From: Chryseobacterium sp. 3008163
Lineage (GTDB): Bacteria > Bacteroidota > Bacteroidia > Flavobacteriales > Weeksellaceae
Length of the DNA stretch: 64,000 bases
Assembly (NCBI RefSeq): GCF_003669035.1
Contig: NZ_CP033070.1
Location: forward strand, 1,364,001 to 1,428,000
Direction of reading: 5' to 3'
Under the pieces are notes generated by a model. That model worked only from the letters and a program-made list of their open reading frames with translations, ran no database searches and had not been told where the DNA came from. Made by a program: the position numbers and the translations under genes. Of this stretch, positions 9,748-19,279 are shown piece by piece (within the stretch, counting starts at the first letter, position 1; each line of letters starts with the position of its first letter).

Positions 9748-10722
9748 ATGGGAATTTTTGATAAAAGAGTAAGCTACAAGCCATTTGAGTATCCTGAGGT
9801 TCTTCAGTTTACAGAAGCGATCAACAAATCTTTCTGGGTACACTCGGAAGTTGATTTCACGGCAGACGTTCAGGATTTCCAGTCGCAGCTGGAGCCACAC
9901 GAAAAAAATGCTGTAAAAAATGCACTTTTGGCGATTGCCCAGATTGAAGTTTCGGTAAAGTCGTTTTGGGGAAACCTTTACAATCACCTTCCAAAACCTG
10001 AATTGAATGGTTTGGGATCTACATTTGCAGAATGTGAATTCCGTCATTCTGAAGCGTATTCCCGTTTGTTGGAAGTTTTGGGATATAATGAAGAATTTTC
10101 TCAGGTTGTAGAAGTTCCTGCGTTGAAAAAAAGAATTGAATTCTTATCCAACGTGCTGAAACACGCCAATTCTGCAACACCAAAAGAATATGTTTCCTCT
10201 TTGCTTTTATTCAGTATTCTGATTGAGAATGTGTCTTTGTTCTCGCAGTTTGCAATTATTTTATCATTTACAAGATTCAAAGGTTTCCTGAAAAACGTTT
10301 CGAATATTATTGCGTGGACGTCTATTGATGAGCAGATTCACGCCAACGGTGGAATTTATCTTATCAACAAAATCCGTGAAGAGCAGCCGGATCTTTTAAC
10401 TGATTCTGATATTGAAGATATTTACACTTTGGTAGACCAATCTATCGAATTGGAAGGCGAAATTCTTGACTGGATCTTTGAAATGGGCGAACTTGATAAA
10501 TTCTCTAAACAAGATTTGATCAACTTTATGAAATACCGTGTTGACGAAAGTTTAACCAAAATCAACATGGAAAAACGTTACAACACCACTGCAGAACAAT
10601 ACAGCCCGATGAAATGGTTTGAAGAAGAAGTTTTCGCCAATTCTATGGATGATTTCTTCGCAAAAAGACCGGTGGATTACACGAAGCATGATAAGAGTAT
10701 TACGGCGAATGATCTTTTCTAA
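9748..10722 (+). CDS. nrdB: Class I ribonucleotide reductase small subunit NrdB
   Basis: A 324-residue ferritin-like radical-generating subunit. Metal ligand motifs are visible: E-F-R-H in FAECEFRHSEAY and E-Q-I-H in SIDEQIHANGG, with a glutamate in ILIENVSLF between. A tyrosine four residues after the first histidine sits where E. coli has Tyr122. The protein starts MGIFDKRVSYKPFEYPE and has no N-terminal ATP-cone, unlike some flavobacterial NrdBs. Size and partner resemble the minimal class Id enzyme known from Flavobacterium johnsoniae, which uses a dimanganese cofactor; that assignment is by analogy. No nrdI is nearby, which fits. It is separated from nrdA by two small genes. Confidence 0.95.
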   Translation: MGIFDKRVSYKPFEYPEVLQFTEAINKSFWVHSEVDFTADVQDFQSQLEPHEKNAVKNALLAIAQIEVSVKSFWGNLYNHLPKPELNGLGSTFAECEFRHSEAYSRLLEVLGYNEEFSQVVEVPALKKRIEFLSNVLKHANSATPKEYVSSLLLFSILIENVSLFSQFAIILSFTRFKGFLKNVSNIIAWTSIDEQIHANGGIYLINKIREEQPDLLTDSDIEDIYTLVDQSIELEGEILDWIFEMGELDKFSKQDLINFMKYRVDESLTKINMEKRYNTTAEQYSPMKWFEEEVFANSMDDFFAKRPVDYTKHDKSITANDLF

Positions 10723-10727
10723 ATAAA

Positions 10728-11129
10728 ATGAAGTTAAGTAGTAACCAACTCAATCTACTTGAGGAATCTTGTTTGTTAGGTATTAAGCAATATGATTCTG
10801 AAAAAGCAAAGGAAGAAGGGAGGATTATTGTAAATAAAATTGAAAAAAATAATTATGACTTTACCTTCACTCCTAAACAGACTAAATTAATTGGAAGCTT
10901 TTTAGCAAATTGGCATAATCAAAACAAAAAAGATTTAGTTGATTTACAAACCATAATGTATAGTGAAAATTATGAAGCAAATTCACTACTTCATTTACAG
11001 GATAAAATTAAAAGGCAAAACACATTCATTGATTTATTGAAAATATTTAATAGTAATTTTTATAAATCTTTTTTTGAAGGGACTGACGAAAATTACAGAA
11101 AGAAATTGTTAGAAGCTCAAATTAATTAG
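10728..11129 (+). CDS. Hypothetical protein between nrdB and nrdA
   Basis: A 133-residue soluble, mostly helical, lysine- and asparagine-rich protein beginning 5 bases after the nrdB stop, so it is probably translated from the nrdB mRNA. It has no signal peptide, membrane segment or motif that I recognise. Base composition is more AT-rich than nrdB, which may mark a more recent insertion between the two reductase genes. Confidence 0.7.
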   Translation: MKLSSNQLNLLEESCLLGIKQYDSEKAKEEGRIIVNKIEKNNYDFTFTPKQTKLIGSFLANWHNQNKKDLVDLQTIMYSENYEANSLLHLQDKIKRQNTFIDLLKIFNSNFYKSFFEGTDENYRKKLLEAQIN

Positions 11130-11130
11130 T

Positions 11131-11235
11131 TCGCGAGCGAAGCGAGCGTCAAAACAGTTAGTATTAGAGATGTCATGCTGAGCTTGTCGAAGCATCCGCA
11201 TAAAAGATGAGATTACTTCGTTCTTCTCAATGACA
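11131..11235. repeat. Dispersed intergenic repeat, family 1 (copy 1)
   Basis: Starts with the GC-rich palindrome CGCGAGCGAAGCGAGCG and contains ATGTCATGCTGAGCTTGTCG and a closing CAATGACA. It is near-identical to the copy at 11548-11651 on the other side of a small gene, and its TGTCAT...ATGACA ends match more diverged copies further right. Confidence 0.8.
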
Positions 11236-11248
11236 AAAAAAATAAAAT

Positions 11249-11536
11249 ATGATTAATGTAATCGTAAGTTATACCGTAAAACCTGAATTTGTTTCTGAAA
11301 ACAAAAGCAACATTCAAAAGTTTTTAAATGATTTTAAAAATTTGGATCAGACAAAATTTGAATATAAAGTTTTTGTAAAAGAAGATGGTTTTACGTTTGT
11401 GCATTTTTCAAATTATGAAAATGAAGAAGTGCAGAATGAAGTTTTAAACATTCCGTCATTCAAAGAATTTCAGAGATTAAGAGACGAAAGCGGACTTAAT
11501 GATTCTCATAAAGTAGAATTTTTAAAGCCTGTTTGA
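11249..11536 (+). CDS. Small protein resembling antibiotic biosynthesis monooxygenase fold
   Basis: A 95-residue protein with the alternating beta-alpha pattern of dimeric alpha/beta-barrel (ABM-like) proteins: an initial strand MINVIVSYTVKP, a helix, then FEYKVFVKEDGFTFVHFSNYEN and a last helix ending near FQRLRDESG. Members of this fold are small oxygenases or ligand binders; no catalytic residue can be pointed to here. It lies between two copies of the same repeat, inside the nrdB-nrdA interval. Confidence 0.65.
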   Translation: MINVIVSYTVKPEFVSENKSNIQKFLNDFKNLDQTKFEYKVFVKEDGFTFVHFSNYENEEVQNEVLNIPSFKEFQRLRDESGLNDSHKVEFLKPV

Positions 11537-11547
11537 AATAAATAAAG

Positions 11548-11651
11548 GCGCGAGCGAAGCGAGCGTTGAAACAGATAGCATTAGAGATGTCATGCTGAGC
11601 TTGTCGAAGCATCTCAACAATAAAGTAGAGATTCCTTTCCTCGCAATGACA
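11548..11651. repeat. Dispersed intergenic repeat, family 1 (copy 2)
   Basis: Second near-identical copy of the repeat at 11131: same GCGCGAGCGAAGCGAGCG head, same ATGTCATGCTGAGCTTGTCG core, same CAATGACA tail. Both are in the same orientation and bracket the gene at 11249. Confidence 0.8.
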
Positions 11652-11700
11652 AAGCAGTAGCAATGACGTGATTCAGAAGTAAAGAAAACAAACCGTCGTT

Positions 11701-11775
11701 TTAGCCCTGATTGAGCGGTATGTTTGAGCTCTTTTTCTTTGCAAAAGAAAAAAGCGAGTAGCGAAAGCAGGTACA
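11701..11775. repeat. Dispersed intergenic repeat, family 2
   Basis: Shares TTAGCCCTGATTGA...GAGCTCTTTTT...AAAAAAGCG...GCGAAAGCAGG with segments at 24281, 53735 and 60005. It includes a hairpin TTTTTCTTT-GC-AAAAGAAAAA. Minus-strand ORFs here are artefacts of the repeat. Confidence 0.55.
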
Positions 11776-11856
11776 CAAGTGAGAAGAAATACAAAACTTT
11801 CTGCTCCTAAAAAAATTAACAAAACAATGCATAAGTTGCATTTTACAATATAAAAA

Positions 11857-13515
11857 ATGGAAGAACAAAACAACAATATCTGGTGGCTCAACGAAGAATC
11901 TGAGCAAATGCTGAACAGAGGTTACCTTCTGAAAGGCGAAACTGTAGACGGTGCAATCGACAGAATCACCACTGCAGCAGCAAAAAAACTATACAAACCT
12001 GAACTACAGCCGGCTTTTAAGGAGATGATCATGAAAGGATGGATCAGTTTTTCTTCTCCGGTTTGGGCGAATATGGGAACGCAGAGAGGTCTTCCAATCT
12101 CTTGTTTCAACGTGCATATTCCGGACAGCATTGAAGGAATTACCCACAAAATGGGTGAAGTAATTATGCAGACGAAAATCGGGGGCGGAACTTCGGGATA
12201 TTTTGGGGAACTTCGTAACAGAGGAACTGCAGTAACCGATAACGGAAAATCTTCCGGAGCGGTTTCGTTCATGAAATTGTTTGACACTTCTATGGATGTC
12301 GTTTCACAAGGTGGTGTAAGAAGAGGTGCTTTTGCGGCGTATCTTGATGTTGACCACGGCGATATTGAAGAATTTTTATCAATTAAAGACATCGGAAGTC
12401 CGATTCAGAACCTGTTTACAGGAATTTGCGTACCAGATTACTGGATGCAGGATATGATTGACGGTGATGCCGACAAACGTAAAATTTGGGCAAGAGTTTT
12501 GGAAAGCCGTCAGCAAAAAGGTCTTCCTTATATTTTCTTTACAGATAACGTGAACAGAAACAAACCTCAGGTTTATAAAGATCTTGGATTGACGATTAAT
12601 GCGAGTAATCTTTGTTCGGAAATCATGCTTCCGTCAACCAGAGAAGAATCTTTCATCTGCTGTCTGTCGTCTATGAACTTAGAATTATACGACGAGTGGA
12701 AAGATACGAATGCAGTACAATTGGCAATCTATTTCCTTGACGCTGTTTTATCTGAATTTATTGAGAAAACTGAAGGAAATTATTACCTTCAGGGAGCAAG
12801 AGACTTCGCATTGCGTCACAGAGCACTTGGATTAGGTGTTTTGGGTTACCATTCTTATCTTCAGAAAAACATGATTCCTTTTGAGAGTTTTGAGGCTACT
12901 CAATTCAATGCAAGAGCTTTCAAACATATCAGAGCTCAGGCGGATATCGCGTCAAAAGAATTGGCAAACATCTACGGAGAACCGGAAATCTTAAAAGGTT
13001 ACGGAATGAGAAATACAACGGTAATGGCGATTGCTCCTACCACTTCAAGTTCAGCGATTTTAGGTCAAACTTCTCCTGGAATTGAGCCTTTTGCATCAAA
13101 CTACTATAAAGCTGGTTTGGCGAAAGGAAACTTCATGCGTAAGAATAAATACCTTGCTAGATTGTTGGAAGAAAAAGGTCTTGATAATGAAGAAACATGG
13201 AGAACAATTATGTTGAACCACGGTTCTGTTCAGCACTTGAATGAATTGACTGACGAAGAAAAAGCAGTATTCAAAACATTCAAAGAAATTTCTCCGATGG
13301 AAATCATTTCTCAGGCCGCACAAAGACAGCAATACATCGATCAGGCACAATCTTTGAATTTACAGATTCCTTCTACAATGCCTGTAAAAGACGTTAATTA
13401 TCTTTATATTGAGGCTTGGAAGAAAGGTGTGAAAACTTTGTATTACCAAAGAAGTTCATCTGTTTCTAAGGAAATGATGGTGAATTTTGTGAGCTGTTCG
13501 GCTTGTGAAGCGTAA
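11857..13515 (+). CDS. nrdA: Class I ribonucleotide reductase large subunit NrdA (minimal form)
   Basis: A 552-residue catalytic subunit, far shorter than the about 760 residues of E. coli NrdA because it has no N-terminal ATP-cone; the chain begins directly in the barrel region. Active-site motifs are present: the first redox cysteine in LPISCFNVHI, the radical cysteine in ASNLCSEI, and the C-terminal CSACEA that is reduced by thioredoxin. It reduces ribonucleoside diphosphates to deoxy forms with NrdB. The lack of ATP-cones on both subunits means overall activity control must differ from the E. coli pattern. Substrate-specificity control may remain. Architecture matches the F. johnsoniae class Id enzyme. 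Confidence 0.96.
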   Translation: MEEQNNNIWWLNEESEQMLNRGYLLKGETVDGAIDRITTAAAKKLYKPELQPAFKEMIMKGWISFSSPVWANMGTQRGLPISCFNVHIPDSIEGITHKMGEVIMQTKIGGGTSGYFGELRNRGTAVTDNGKSSGAVSFMKLFDTSMDVVSQGGVRRGAFAAYLDVDHGDIEEFLSIKDIGSPIQNLFTGICVPDYWMQDMIDGDADKRKIWARVLESRQQKGLPYIFFTDNVNRNKPQVYKDLGLTINASNLCSEIMLPSTREESFICCLSSMNLELYDEWKDTNAVQLAIYFLDAVLSEFIEKTEGNYYLQGARDFALRHRALGLGVLGYHSYLQKNMIPFESFEATQFNARAFKHIRAQADIASKELANIYGEPEILKGYGMRNTTVMAIAPTTSSSAILGQTSPGIEPFASNYYKAGLAKGNFMRKNKYLARLLEEKGLDNEETWRTIMLNHGSVQHLNELTDEEKAVFKTFKEISPMEIISQAAQRQQYIDQAQSLNLQIPSTMPVKDVNYLYIEAWKKGVKTLYYQRSSSVSKEMMVNFVSCSACEA

Positions 13516-13557
13516 GGTAAAAATTTAAATAGCCAAGTTTTTGGCTTTGAATAATAT

Positions 13558-13590
13558 AAAACCGCAGAAAAATTTCTGCGGTTTTTTTGT
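13558..13590. terminator. nrdA terminator
   Basis: Stem ACCGCAGAAA / TTTCTGCGGT followed by TTTTTTT on the plus strand, 45 bases after the nrdA stop. It also lies just beyond the end of the convergent acetyltransferase gene. Confidence 0.9.
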
Positions 13591-13591
13591 T

Positions 13592-14089
13592 TTAAAACGT
13601 TATCTCCATCAAATAATCATCCATAACAAAGCCATTTCCTATATCAAAAACACCTTCATCATAAACCTTATAACCTTGAGATTTGTAGAATTTCTGCGCT
13701 GAATTGTATTTATTGACATTTAAAATAATTCTGTTATCCCCACTTTCTTTCACCTTTTCATTAAGAAATTCCAATGTTTTTTTGCCTAAACCTTTTCCTT
13801 TACTTTCAGGAACGAGATAAATTCTGTGAAGTTTAGTCGTTTGTTTTTCATAATGATTTTCGTAGCCTAAAAATCCGTCAAAAACATTTAAAATCTCATC
13901 AAAAACAAGGTAATAATGATAGTTTGTATTTTTTAAATGTTCTGTAATTTCAACTCCGGAATACATTGTATTGAGCATAAATTCCATTTGTTCTGTTGTA
14001 AGAATTTCGGCGTAGGCGTTTTCCCATGATCTTTTTGCTAAATCCTGAATCAAGGGTATATCTTTTTCTGTTGCTTTGATTAATTTCAT
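13592..14089 (-). CDS. GNAT family N-acetyltransferase
   Basis: A 165-residue acetyltransferase with the acetyl-CoA motif A in HRIYLVPESKGKGLGKKTLEF (core K-G-K-G-L-G-K) and the following strand NRIILNVNKYNSAQKFYKSQGY, typical of GNAT proteins. The acceptor substrate cannot be read from sequence. It stands alone, convergent with nrdA. Confidence 0.85.
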   Translation of the reverse strand: MKLIKATEKDIPLIQDLAKRSWENAYAEILTTEQMEFMLNTMYSGVEITEHLKNTNYHYYLVFDEILNVFDGFLGYENHYEKQTTKLHRIYLVPESKGKGLGKKTLEFLNEKVKESGDNRIILNVNKYNSAQKFYKSQGYKVYDEGVFDIGNGFVMDDYLMEITF

Positions 14090-14283
14090 ATCTGATTAGT
14101 TATTAGAAAATTTTAGACACATTAGAACACTTAAGTTTTTTAAAGTTTAAATCCTTTGAAAACATTTAGAACATGTAAGAGGAAAATCAAAGATTTTCAA
14201 AAACTATCGTGTTCTTCTAAACATTCGAATCAATCACTTCAAGTAACTTATGTGTTAAAAAAATTGCAGTTAAATTTTTTAGA

Positions 14284-14320
14284 TTAAAAAAGTGAAAAGC
14301 ATCACACCTTTCACTTTTAA
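14284..14320 (-). terminator. dapA terminator
   Basis: Inverted repeat AAAAGTGAAA / TTTCACTTTT with T run on the minus strand, about 30 bases beyond the dapA stop. Confidence 0.65.
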
Positions 14321-14349
14321 TATTTTATAGAACTTGACTTTTAATTTAA

Positions 14350-15222
14350 TTAAATCTTCGCCATTTCAGCTTTAATTTTTGCATAAAGTCCTTCTGATGC
14401 AGGAACTAAAGGAAGTCTTAAATAATTTTTAATCAATCCTTTTTCTGCCAAAATAACTTTAATTCCGCACGGGTTTCCTTCTGCAAAAATCAATCTTGTA
14501 ATTTCAACTAGTTTATTATGAATTTCATAAGCCTCATCCACTTTTTTATCAAAAGCCAATTGAACCATTGTCGAAAATTCCTTTGGATACCCTTGTCCGA
14601 TCACAGAAATTACTCCTGCTCCACCAGCCAAAGTTACTGGAAGTGTGAATTCATCGTCTCCTGAAACTAAATTAAAACCTTCAGGCTTCTTTCTCAAAAT
14701 ATCAAAATACTGAAGAATATTGGGTGCAGCTTCTTTTATTAAGAATAAATTCGGGAATTCTTTTGCCAGACGCAAAGTCGTTTCAGCCTCAACATTTTGT
14801 CCGGTTCTTGAAGGAACGTTGTAAATGATGATGTTTTTTCCTGTAGAAGCCAACATTTTATAATGCTGGTAAAGCCCTTCCTGATTAGGTTTGTTGTAAT
14901 ATGGAGACACCGATAAAACAGCTGTAAAATCAGATAAATCAGCTTCTTCGATCTGCTGTTTGACTTCAAGAGTATTGTTTCCGCCAATTCCTAAAACCAA
15001 AGGAAGACGTTTATTATTAACCTTAATGATGTGCTCAACTACCTGTTTCTTCTCGTCTGAAGAAAGTGTAGCAGCTTCCGCTGTAGTTCCCAATACCACC
15101 AAATAGTTGGTTCCGTTTTCGATGTTGTACTCAATGAGTTTTGTCAAACTTTCGAAATCTACGGATAAATCTTCATTAAAGGGCGTTACCAAAGCAACAC
15201 CTACTCCTTTTAAAATGCTCAT
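14350..15222 (-). CDS. dapA: 4-hydroxy-tetrahydrodipicolinate synthase
   Basis: A 290-residue TIM-barrel aldolase that condenses pyruvate with aspartate semialdehyde in lysine and diaminopimelate synthesis. Key features are LGTTAEAATLSSDEK (the TTAE form of the TT motif), YNVPSRTGQNV with the catalytic tyrosine, and the Schiff-base lysine in LFLIKEAAPN. Length and start MSILKGVGVALVTPFN are standard. Confidence 0.97.
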   Translation of the reverse strand: MSILKGVGVALVTPFNEDLSVDFESLTKLIEYNIENGTNYLVVLGTTAEAATLSSDEKKQVVEHIIKVNNKRLPLVLGIGGNNTLEVKQQIEEADLSDFTAVLSVSPYYNKPNQEGLYQHYKMLASTGKNIIIYNVPSRTGQNVEAETTLRLAKEFPNLFLIKEAAPNILQYFDILRKKPEGFNLVSGDDEFTLPVTLAGGAGVISVIGQGYPKEFSTMVQLAFDKKVDEAYEIHNKLVEITRLIFAEGNPCGIKVILAEKGLIKNYLRLPLVPASEGLYAKIKAEMAKI

Positions 15223-15303
15223 CTGTTCGAATTATTTTCCCCAAATTTAACAATTTCATACAAGAATTTACAATATTTAATCCTATTTTATTATACATAT
15301 AAT

Positions 15304-15311
15304 TATATTTG
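15304..15311 (+). promoter_or_regulatory. -7 element TATATTTG
   Basis: Exact TAnnTTTG match followed by C, 19 bases before the ATG at 15330. It argues that translation starts at 15330 and not at the upstream TTG inside the promoter. Confidence 0.65.
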
Positions 15312-15329
15312 CATTATACTAAAGATATT

Positions 15330-16085
15330 ATGCAAAATAAATTCTTATTACTAGGAATTGCCTTGTTTTCGCTCACAGCCTGTAAAACGACATCGTTGCA
15401 GGTTGCCAATGTGCAGACACAGAAGAACATTTCTATTAATCAAGACCTGAAGGCTAATGAAGATTTTGCAAAATTTATCGAGCCTTACACTGAGAAACTC
15501 AACAAAGAGATGAACCAAAAAATCTCTTACACCCAAGTAGATTTGACGAAAGAAGGCGACAACAGCAATCTGGGAAATCTTTTGGCAGATTATACTTTTG
15601 ACGGAGCGGATGTTTGGGCGAAAGCAAATCTGAATAAAAGTATTGATGCAGCTTTGATTAACATCGGCGGAATTCGTACCACAATTGGGAAAGGCGACAT
15701 TCTTCTGAAAAATGTTTTTGAAGTAATGCCTTTTGAAAACGAAGTGATCATTGTAAAATTCAAAGGTTCAGATTTGCAGGGACTGTTTGATTATTATGCT
15801 AAAAATCAGAAAAACAATCCTGTTTCTCATTTATATATTGAGACTTCAAATGGAACAGTTTCAAAAAGTTTAATCAACGGAAATGCAGTCAACCCAACTC
15901 AGGATTATTATATTGCTACATCTGATTATCTGGCTTTGGGTGGTGATAATATGAAGTTTTTCGCAAAAGGAGAATCAATTCCGACAGGTATCAAATTGAG
16001 AGATTTATTTATTGAATATTTTAAGAAAAATCAGCAGATTAATCCTAAAGAGGAAGTTCGTTTACAATTTATCGGGAAGAAATAA
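15330..16085 (+). CDS. 5'-nucleotidase C-terminal domain lipoprotein
   Basis: About 251 residues beginning MQNKFLLLGIALFSLTAC, a lipoprotein signal with the lipobox cysteine. The rest matches the substrate-binding C-terminal domain of 5'-nucleotidases (NLGNLLADYTFDGADV, INIGGIRTTIGKGDI, VMPFENEVIIVKFKG). The metal-containing catalytic domain is the next gene, overlapping by one base. The two together equal one normal UshA-type 5'-nucleotidase, so they probably act as a two-chain enzyme releasing phosphate from nucleotides in the periplasm. Confidence 0.88.
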   Translation: MQNKFLLLGIALFSLTACKTTSLQVANVQTQKNISINQDLKANEDFAKFIEPYTEKLNKEMNQKISYTQVDLTKEGDNSNLGNLLADYTFDGADVWAKANLNKSIDAALINIGGIRTTIGKGDILLKNVFEVMPFENEVIIVKFKGSDLQGLFDYYAKNQKNNPVSHLYIETSNGTVSKSLINGNAVNPTQDYYIATSDYLALGGDNMKFFAKGESIPTGIKLRDLFIEYFKKNQQINPKEEVRLQFIGKK

Positions 16086-17034
16086 TGAATAGAAAAAGTT
16101 TTTTAAAAACGATAACAGGCGGAACTTTAGCGATGACTTTAGCTCCAAATCTGGTAATGGCAGAGGAATTAAGTTTAAATTCTTTTTCATCAGCCAATAA
16201 ATTGACAATTCTTCATACCAATGACCAGCACAGCAGAATTGAACCATTTGATTCAAGTTACACAAGAAATCCTAACCAGGGTGGTTTTGCAAGAAGAGCG
16301 ACATTAATTCAGAAAATCAGAAGTGAGGAAAGCAATCTTTTGTTGCTTGATTCAGGAGATATTTTTCAGGGAACCCCATATTTCAACTTTTTGGAGGTGA
16401 ATTGGAATTTAAACTGATGTCAATGATGAAGTATGATGCTTCCACAATGGGAAATCATGATTTCGATAATGGTTTAGAGGGATTTTTAAAGGTTCTACCG
16501 AATGCGCAATTTCCTTTTATCTGTTCGAATTATGATTTTAAAAACACCATTTTAGACGGAAGAACTTCGCAGTATAAAATTTTCAATAAAAACGGAATCA
16601 AAGTAGGAATTTTCGGAGTGGGAATCCAGCTGGATGGTTTAGTTGGAAAAAAACAATACGGCGAAACCGTTTGGTCTGACCCCATTGATGTGGCACAACA
16701 TTACTCCAATTTCCTTAAAAATGAAAAGAAATGTGATTTGGTGATTTGTCTTTCGCACATCGGATATGATTACAGTGACGAACCTGAAAAATTAAACGAT
16801 AAAATTTTAGCATCAAAAACAGAAAATATTGACTTAATTTTAGGAGGTCATACGCATACTTTTTTACCGGAACCTCAGACCTTTAAAAACAGACAAGGGA
16901 AGAATGTTTTGGTAAACCAAGTTGGTTGGGCTGGTCTTCTTTTGGGCAGAATAGACTTCTTCTTTGATAAAAATAAAAATGTACAACAGATTTCTTGGAA
17001 CAACCAAGCAATTGACAGCAGTATAACAGCATAA
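16085..17034 (+). CDS. 5'-nucleotidase metallophosphatase domain (apparent frameshift)
   Basis: Two overlapping reading frames, 16085-16417 and one that continues to 17034, together give a normal metallophosphatase of about 316 residues. The break is in TTTTT at 16387-16391: one more T restores GTPYFNFFGGELEFKLMSMM. Catalytic motifs are split across it: LHTNDQH and LLDSGDIFQGTP before, TMGNHDFDNG and LGGHTHTF after. The N-terminus NRKSFLKTITGG resembles a twin-arginine signal with a single arginine. If the frameshift is real the enzyme is dead; I think an assembly error is more likely because many genes here show the same defect. Confidence 0.8.
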
Positions 17035-17035
17035 T

Positions 17036-19279
17036 ATGAAAAAATTCTCTATAATTTCTCTTGGTATTTTGGCAACTTTCCAGATGGTAAAGGCTCAGAA
17101 TATTTCATCAAAAAAATGGGCAGATTTATTTTCTTACAATAATGTCTTGGCATTAAAAGAAGATAACGGAAAAATAGTTGCTGCCACAGAAAATGGAATT
17201 TTTTATTATACTGTTTCTACAGGGGAAATTTCAAAGCTTTCTAAAGCAAACGGACTGCATGAGGTGAAAATATCCGCATTTGATTATAATCCGCAGACAA
17301 AAATTGGTCTTGTTGGGTATCAAAATGGTTCTTTGGATATTATTACGCCTCAAGGAATTACGTATGTTATTGATATTCCTATTGCAACCGGATATAATGG
17401 AAGTAAAAAGATCAATCACATCTCAATCACTGGCGATAGAGCTGTAGTTTCCGTAGGATATGGAGTTTCTATTTTTGATCTGAAAAAGAAAGAATTTGGA
17501 GATTCTGCGTTCTTTGTTACCGGAGGAGTTTATCAGGCAAGTAACGAAGCTACAATTAAAGATAATAAAGTTTTTTCTGTAACCAATACAGGATTAAAGA
17601 CTCACGACCTAAACACAACATTTCCAGTATTCACTACATGGACTACAGAATTGGCTGGAAATTTCACAGATATTGATTCTGAAAATATAGTCGCTTTTTC
17701 ATCTGCTACAGCAACCTACATTTATAACAACGGAGTTTCTACACCACTTGCACAGGCTTTTGGAAATGTGAGCGATGTGGTAGTGAATGCTGATAATATT
17801 ATTATTACAGATGCCAGCAGAATTTACAGCTATAATACGAATGGAACTTTCGCAGGATCGGTAACCGTTGGAGAGAATTGTAATACGGCAACAAAGGTTG
17901 GCTCAAAAATATTTTGCGGAACTATTTTATCTGGTTTAAAGAGTGAAGATAATGTTATCTATAAACCGGATGGACCATATAATAATATTTCTTATAAGAT
18001 ATCTTTGCTAAATGACCAAATCTGGGTTTCTACAGGAGGTAGAGATGCTTACAATCAACCCATCTTCAGAGATCTCGGTTACTATCATTTTGATGGAGGC
18101 AAATGGAATTATCCGGATTATTTTGTAAATAATCCTATAAATTTCAACGTGTTAGATGCAGTAGCAAATCCATCAAATCCAAGCGAAGTATTTTTCGCTA
18201 ATTATTCATTCTCGAATGGCGAGAAAGGGATTTACAAAATGGAGAATAATGTTTTTAAGAAAGTTTACAAAAACAATGATTCCGATCCTGCTTACAATCG
18301 CCCAATAGGTATAACATTTGATGAAAACAATAATTTATTTGTTTCTGCCGGTCTTATAGAAAATGTTTCTGCAAACGCAGGATATTATCTTTATAACAGA
18401 ACTGCAGATGACTTTACTTTGATTCCTATTGTTGGTGCGGTATCTACTCAAAAACCATTTACGAAAGAAGGATACCTATATATACCTTGTCCATATTTTG
18501 ACCCTGGTGGATTAATCATCAAAGAATATGGTAACAATCCATCATCAACAACATCACCATTTAAGATTATACGTAAGGAAAATAACTTGCCTGCTAATGG
18601 AACTATATCAGCAGCAATTGACAAAAATAATGATGTGTGGATTGGTACACGTATAGGCCTCAGAATTCTTTCAAACCCAAAATCAGCGATTACAGAAAAC
18701 AACCCTCAAACTACTCCTATTATCATCGAACAAAATGGTATTGCTGAGGAACTATTCCGTGACAACAGCATTCTTCAAATTGAAGTTGATGGCGGAAACC
18801 AAAAATGGGTTTCAATAGAAGATGGTGGCGTTTATTACTTGTCAGCATCTGGCGAACAGGTTATCAAGAGATTTACAAAAGAAAACTCTCCCCTTCCAAC
18901 CAACAATGTAACTGATATTAAGGTCGATAAGACCAACGGGAAGGTTTACTTTGTGACACTTGATGGCATTGTAACTTACCAAGGAGATGTTGCCGACGTA
19001 ACCTCTGATTTCGGAAACGTTTTAGTATACCCAAATCCTGTGGTTTATGCTCAGTTTAAAGGTAAAGTAACGATTAAAGGATTAGCTGAGAAAACAAATA
19101 TCAGAATCACTGATGCTGCAGGAAACATTGTACATTCTGCCATTGCCAGAACCGGATATTACGAATGGGATCTCAACAATCAGAAGGGGAAAAGAGTAGC
19201 TTCAGGAATCTATTTTGTGCTGATGACCAACGAAGATGCAAGCGATAAAGCAACTGCGAAAATAGCCGTTGTTAATTAA
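17036..19279 (+). CDS. porZ: Type IX secretion system protein PorZ
   Basis: A 747-residue secreted protein: signal peptide ending MVKAQ, then two-component-regulator-type beta-propeller repeats (WADLFSYNNVLALKEDNGKI, DVWIGTRIGLRIL, TDIKVDKTNGKVYF), and a C-terminal type A sorting domain from about residue 665 (VLVYPNPV...GIYFVLM). PorZ is part of the outer-surface attachment complex of type IX secretion and itself carries a sorting signal. The gene begins 1 base after the nucleotidase stop and its last base overlaps recO, so they are co-transcribed. Confidence 0.88.
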   Translation: MKKFSIISLGILATFQMVKAQNISSKKWADLFSYNNVLALKEDNGKIVAATENGIFYYTVSTGEISKLSKANGLHEVKISAFDYNPQTKIGLVGYQNGSLDIITPQGITYVIDIPIATGYNGSKKINHISITGDRAVVSVGYGVSIFDLKKKEFGDSAFFVTGGVYQASNEATIKDNKVFSVTNTGLKTHDLNTTFPVFTTWTTELAGNFTDIDSENIVAFSSATATYIYNNGVSTPLAQAFGNVSDVVVNADNIIITDASRIYSYNTNGTFAGSVTVGENCNTATKVGSKIFCGTILSGLKSEDNVIYKPDGPYNNISYKISLLNDQIWVSTGGRDAYNQPIFRDLGYYHFDGGKWNYPDYFVNNPINFNVLDAVANPSNPSEVFFANYSFSNGEKGIYKMENNVFKKVYKNNDSDPAYNRPIGITFDENNNLFVSAGLIENVSANAGYYLYNRTADDFTLIPIVGAVSTQKPFTKEGYLYIPCPYFDPGGLIIKEYGNNPSSTTSPFKIIRKENNLPANGTISAAIDKNNDVWIGTRIGLRILSNPKSAITENNPQTTPIIIEQNGIAEELFRDNSILQIEVDGGNQKWVSIEDGGVYYLSASGEQVIKRFTKENSPLPTNNVTDIKVDKTNGKVYFVTLDGIVTYQGDVADVTSDFGNVLVYPNPVVYAQFKGKVTIKGLAEKTNIRITDAAGNIVHSAIARTGYYEWDLNNQKGKRVASGIYFVLMTNEDASDKATAKIAVVN

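Noticed and set aside
9673..10047. Minus-strand ORF of 124 codons over the nrdB start
   Set aside because: It is antisense to a certain gene and has no family resemblance.
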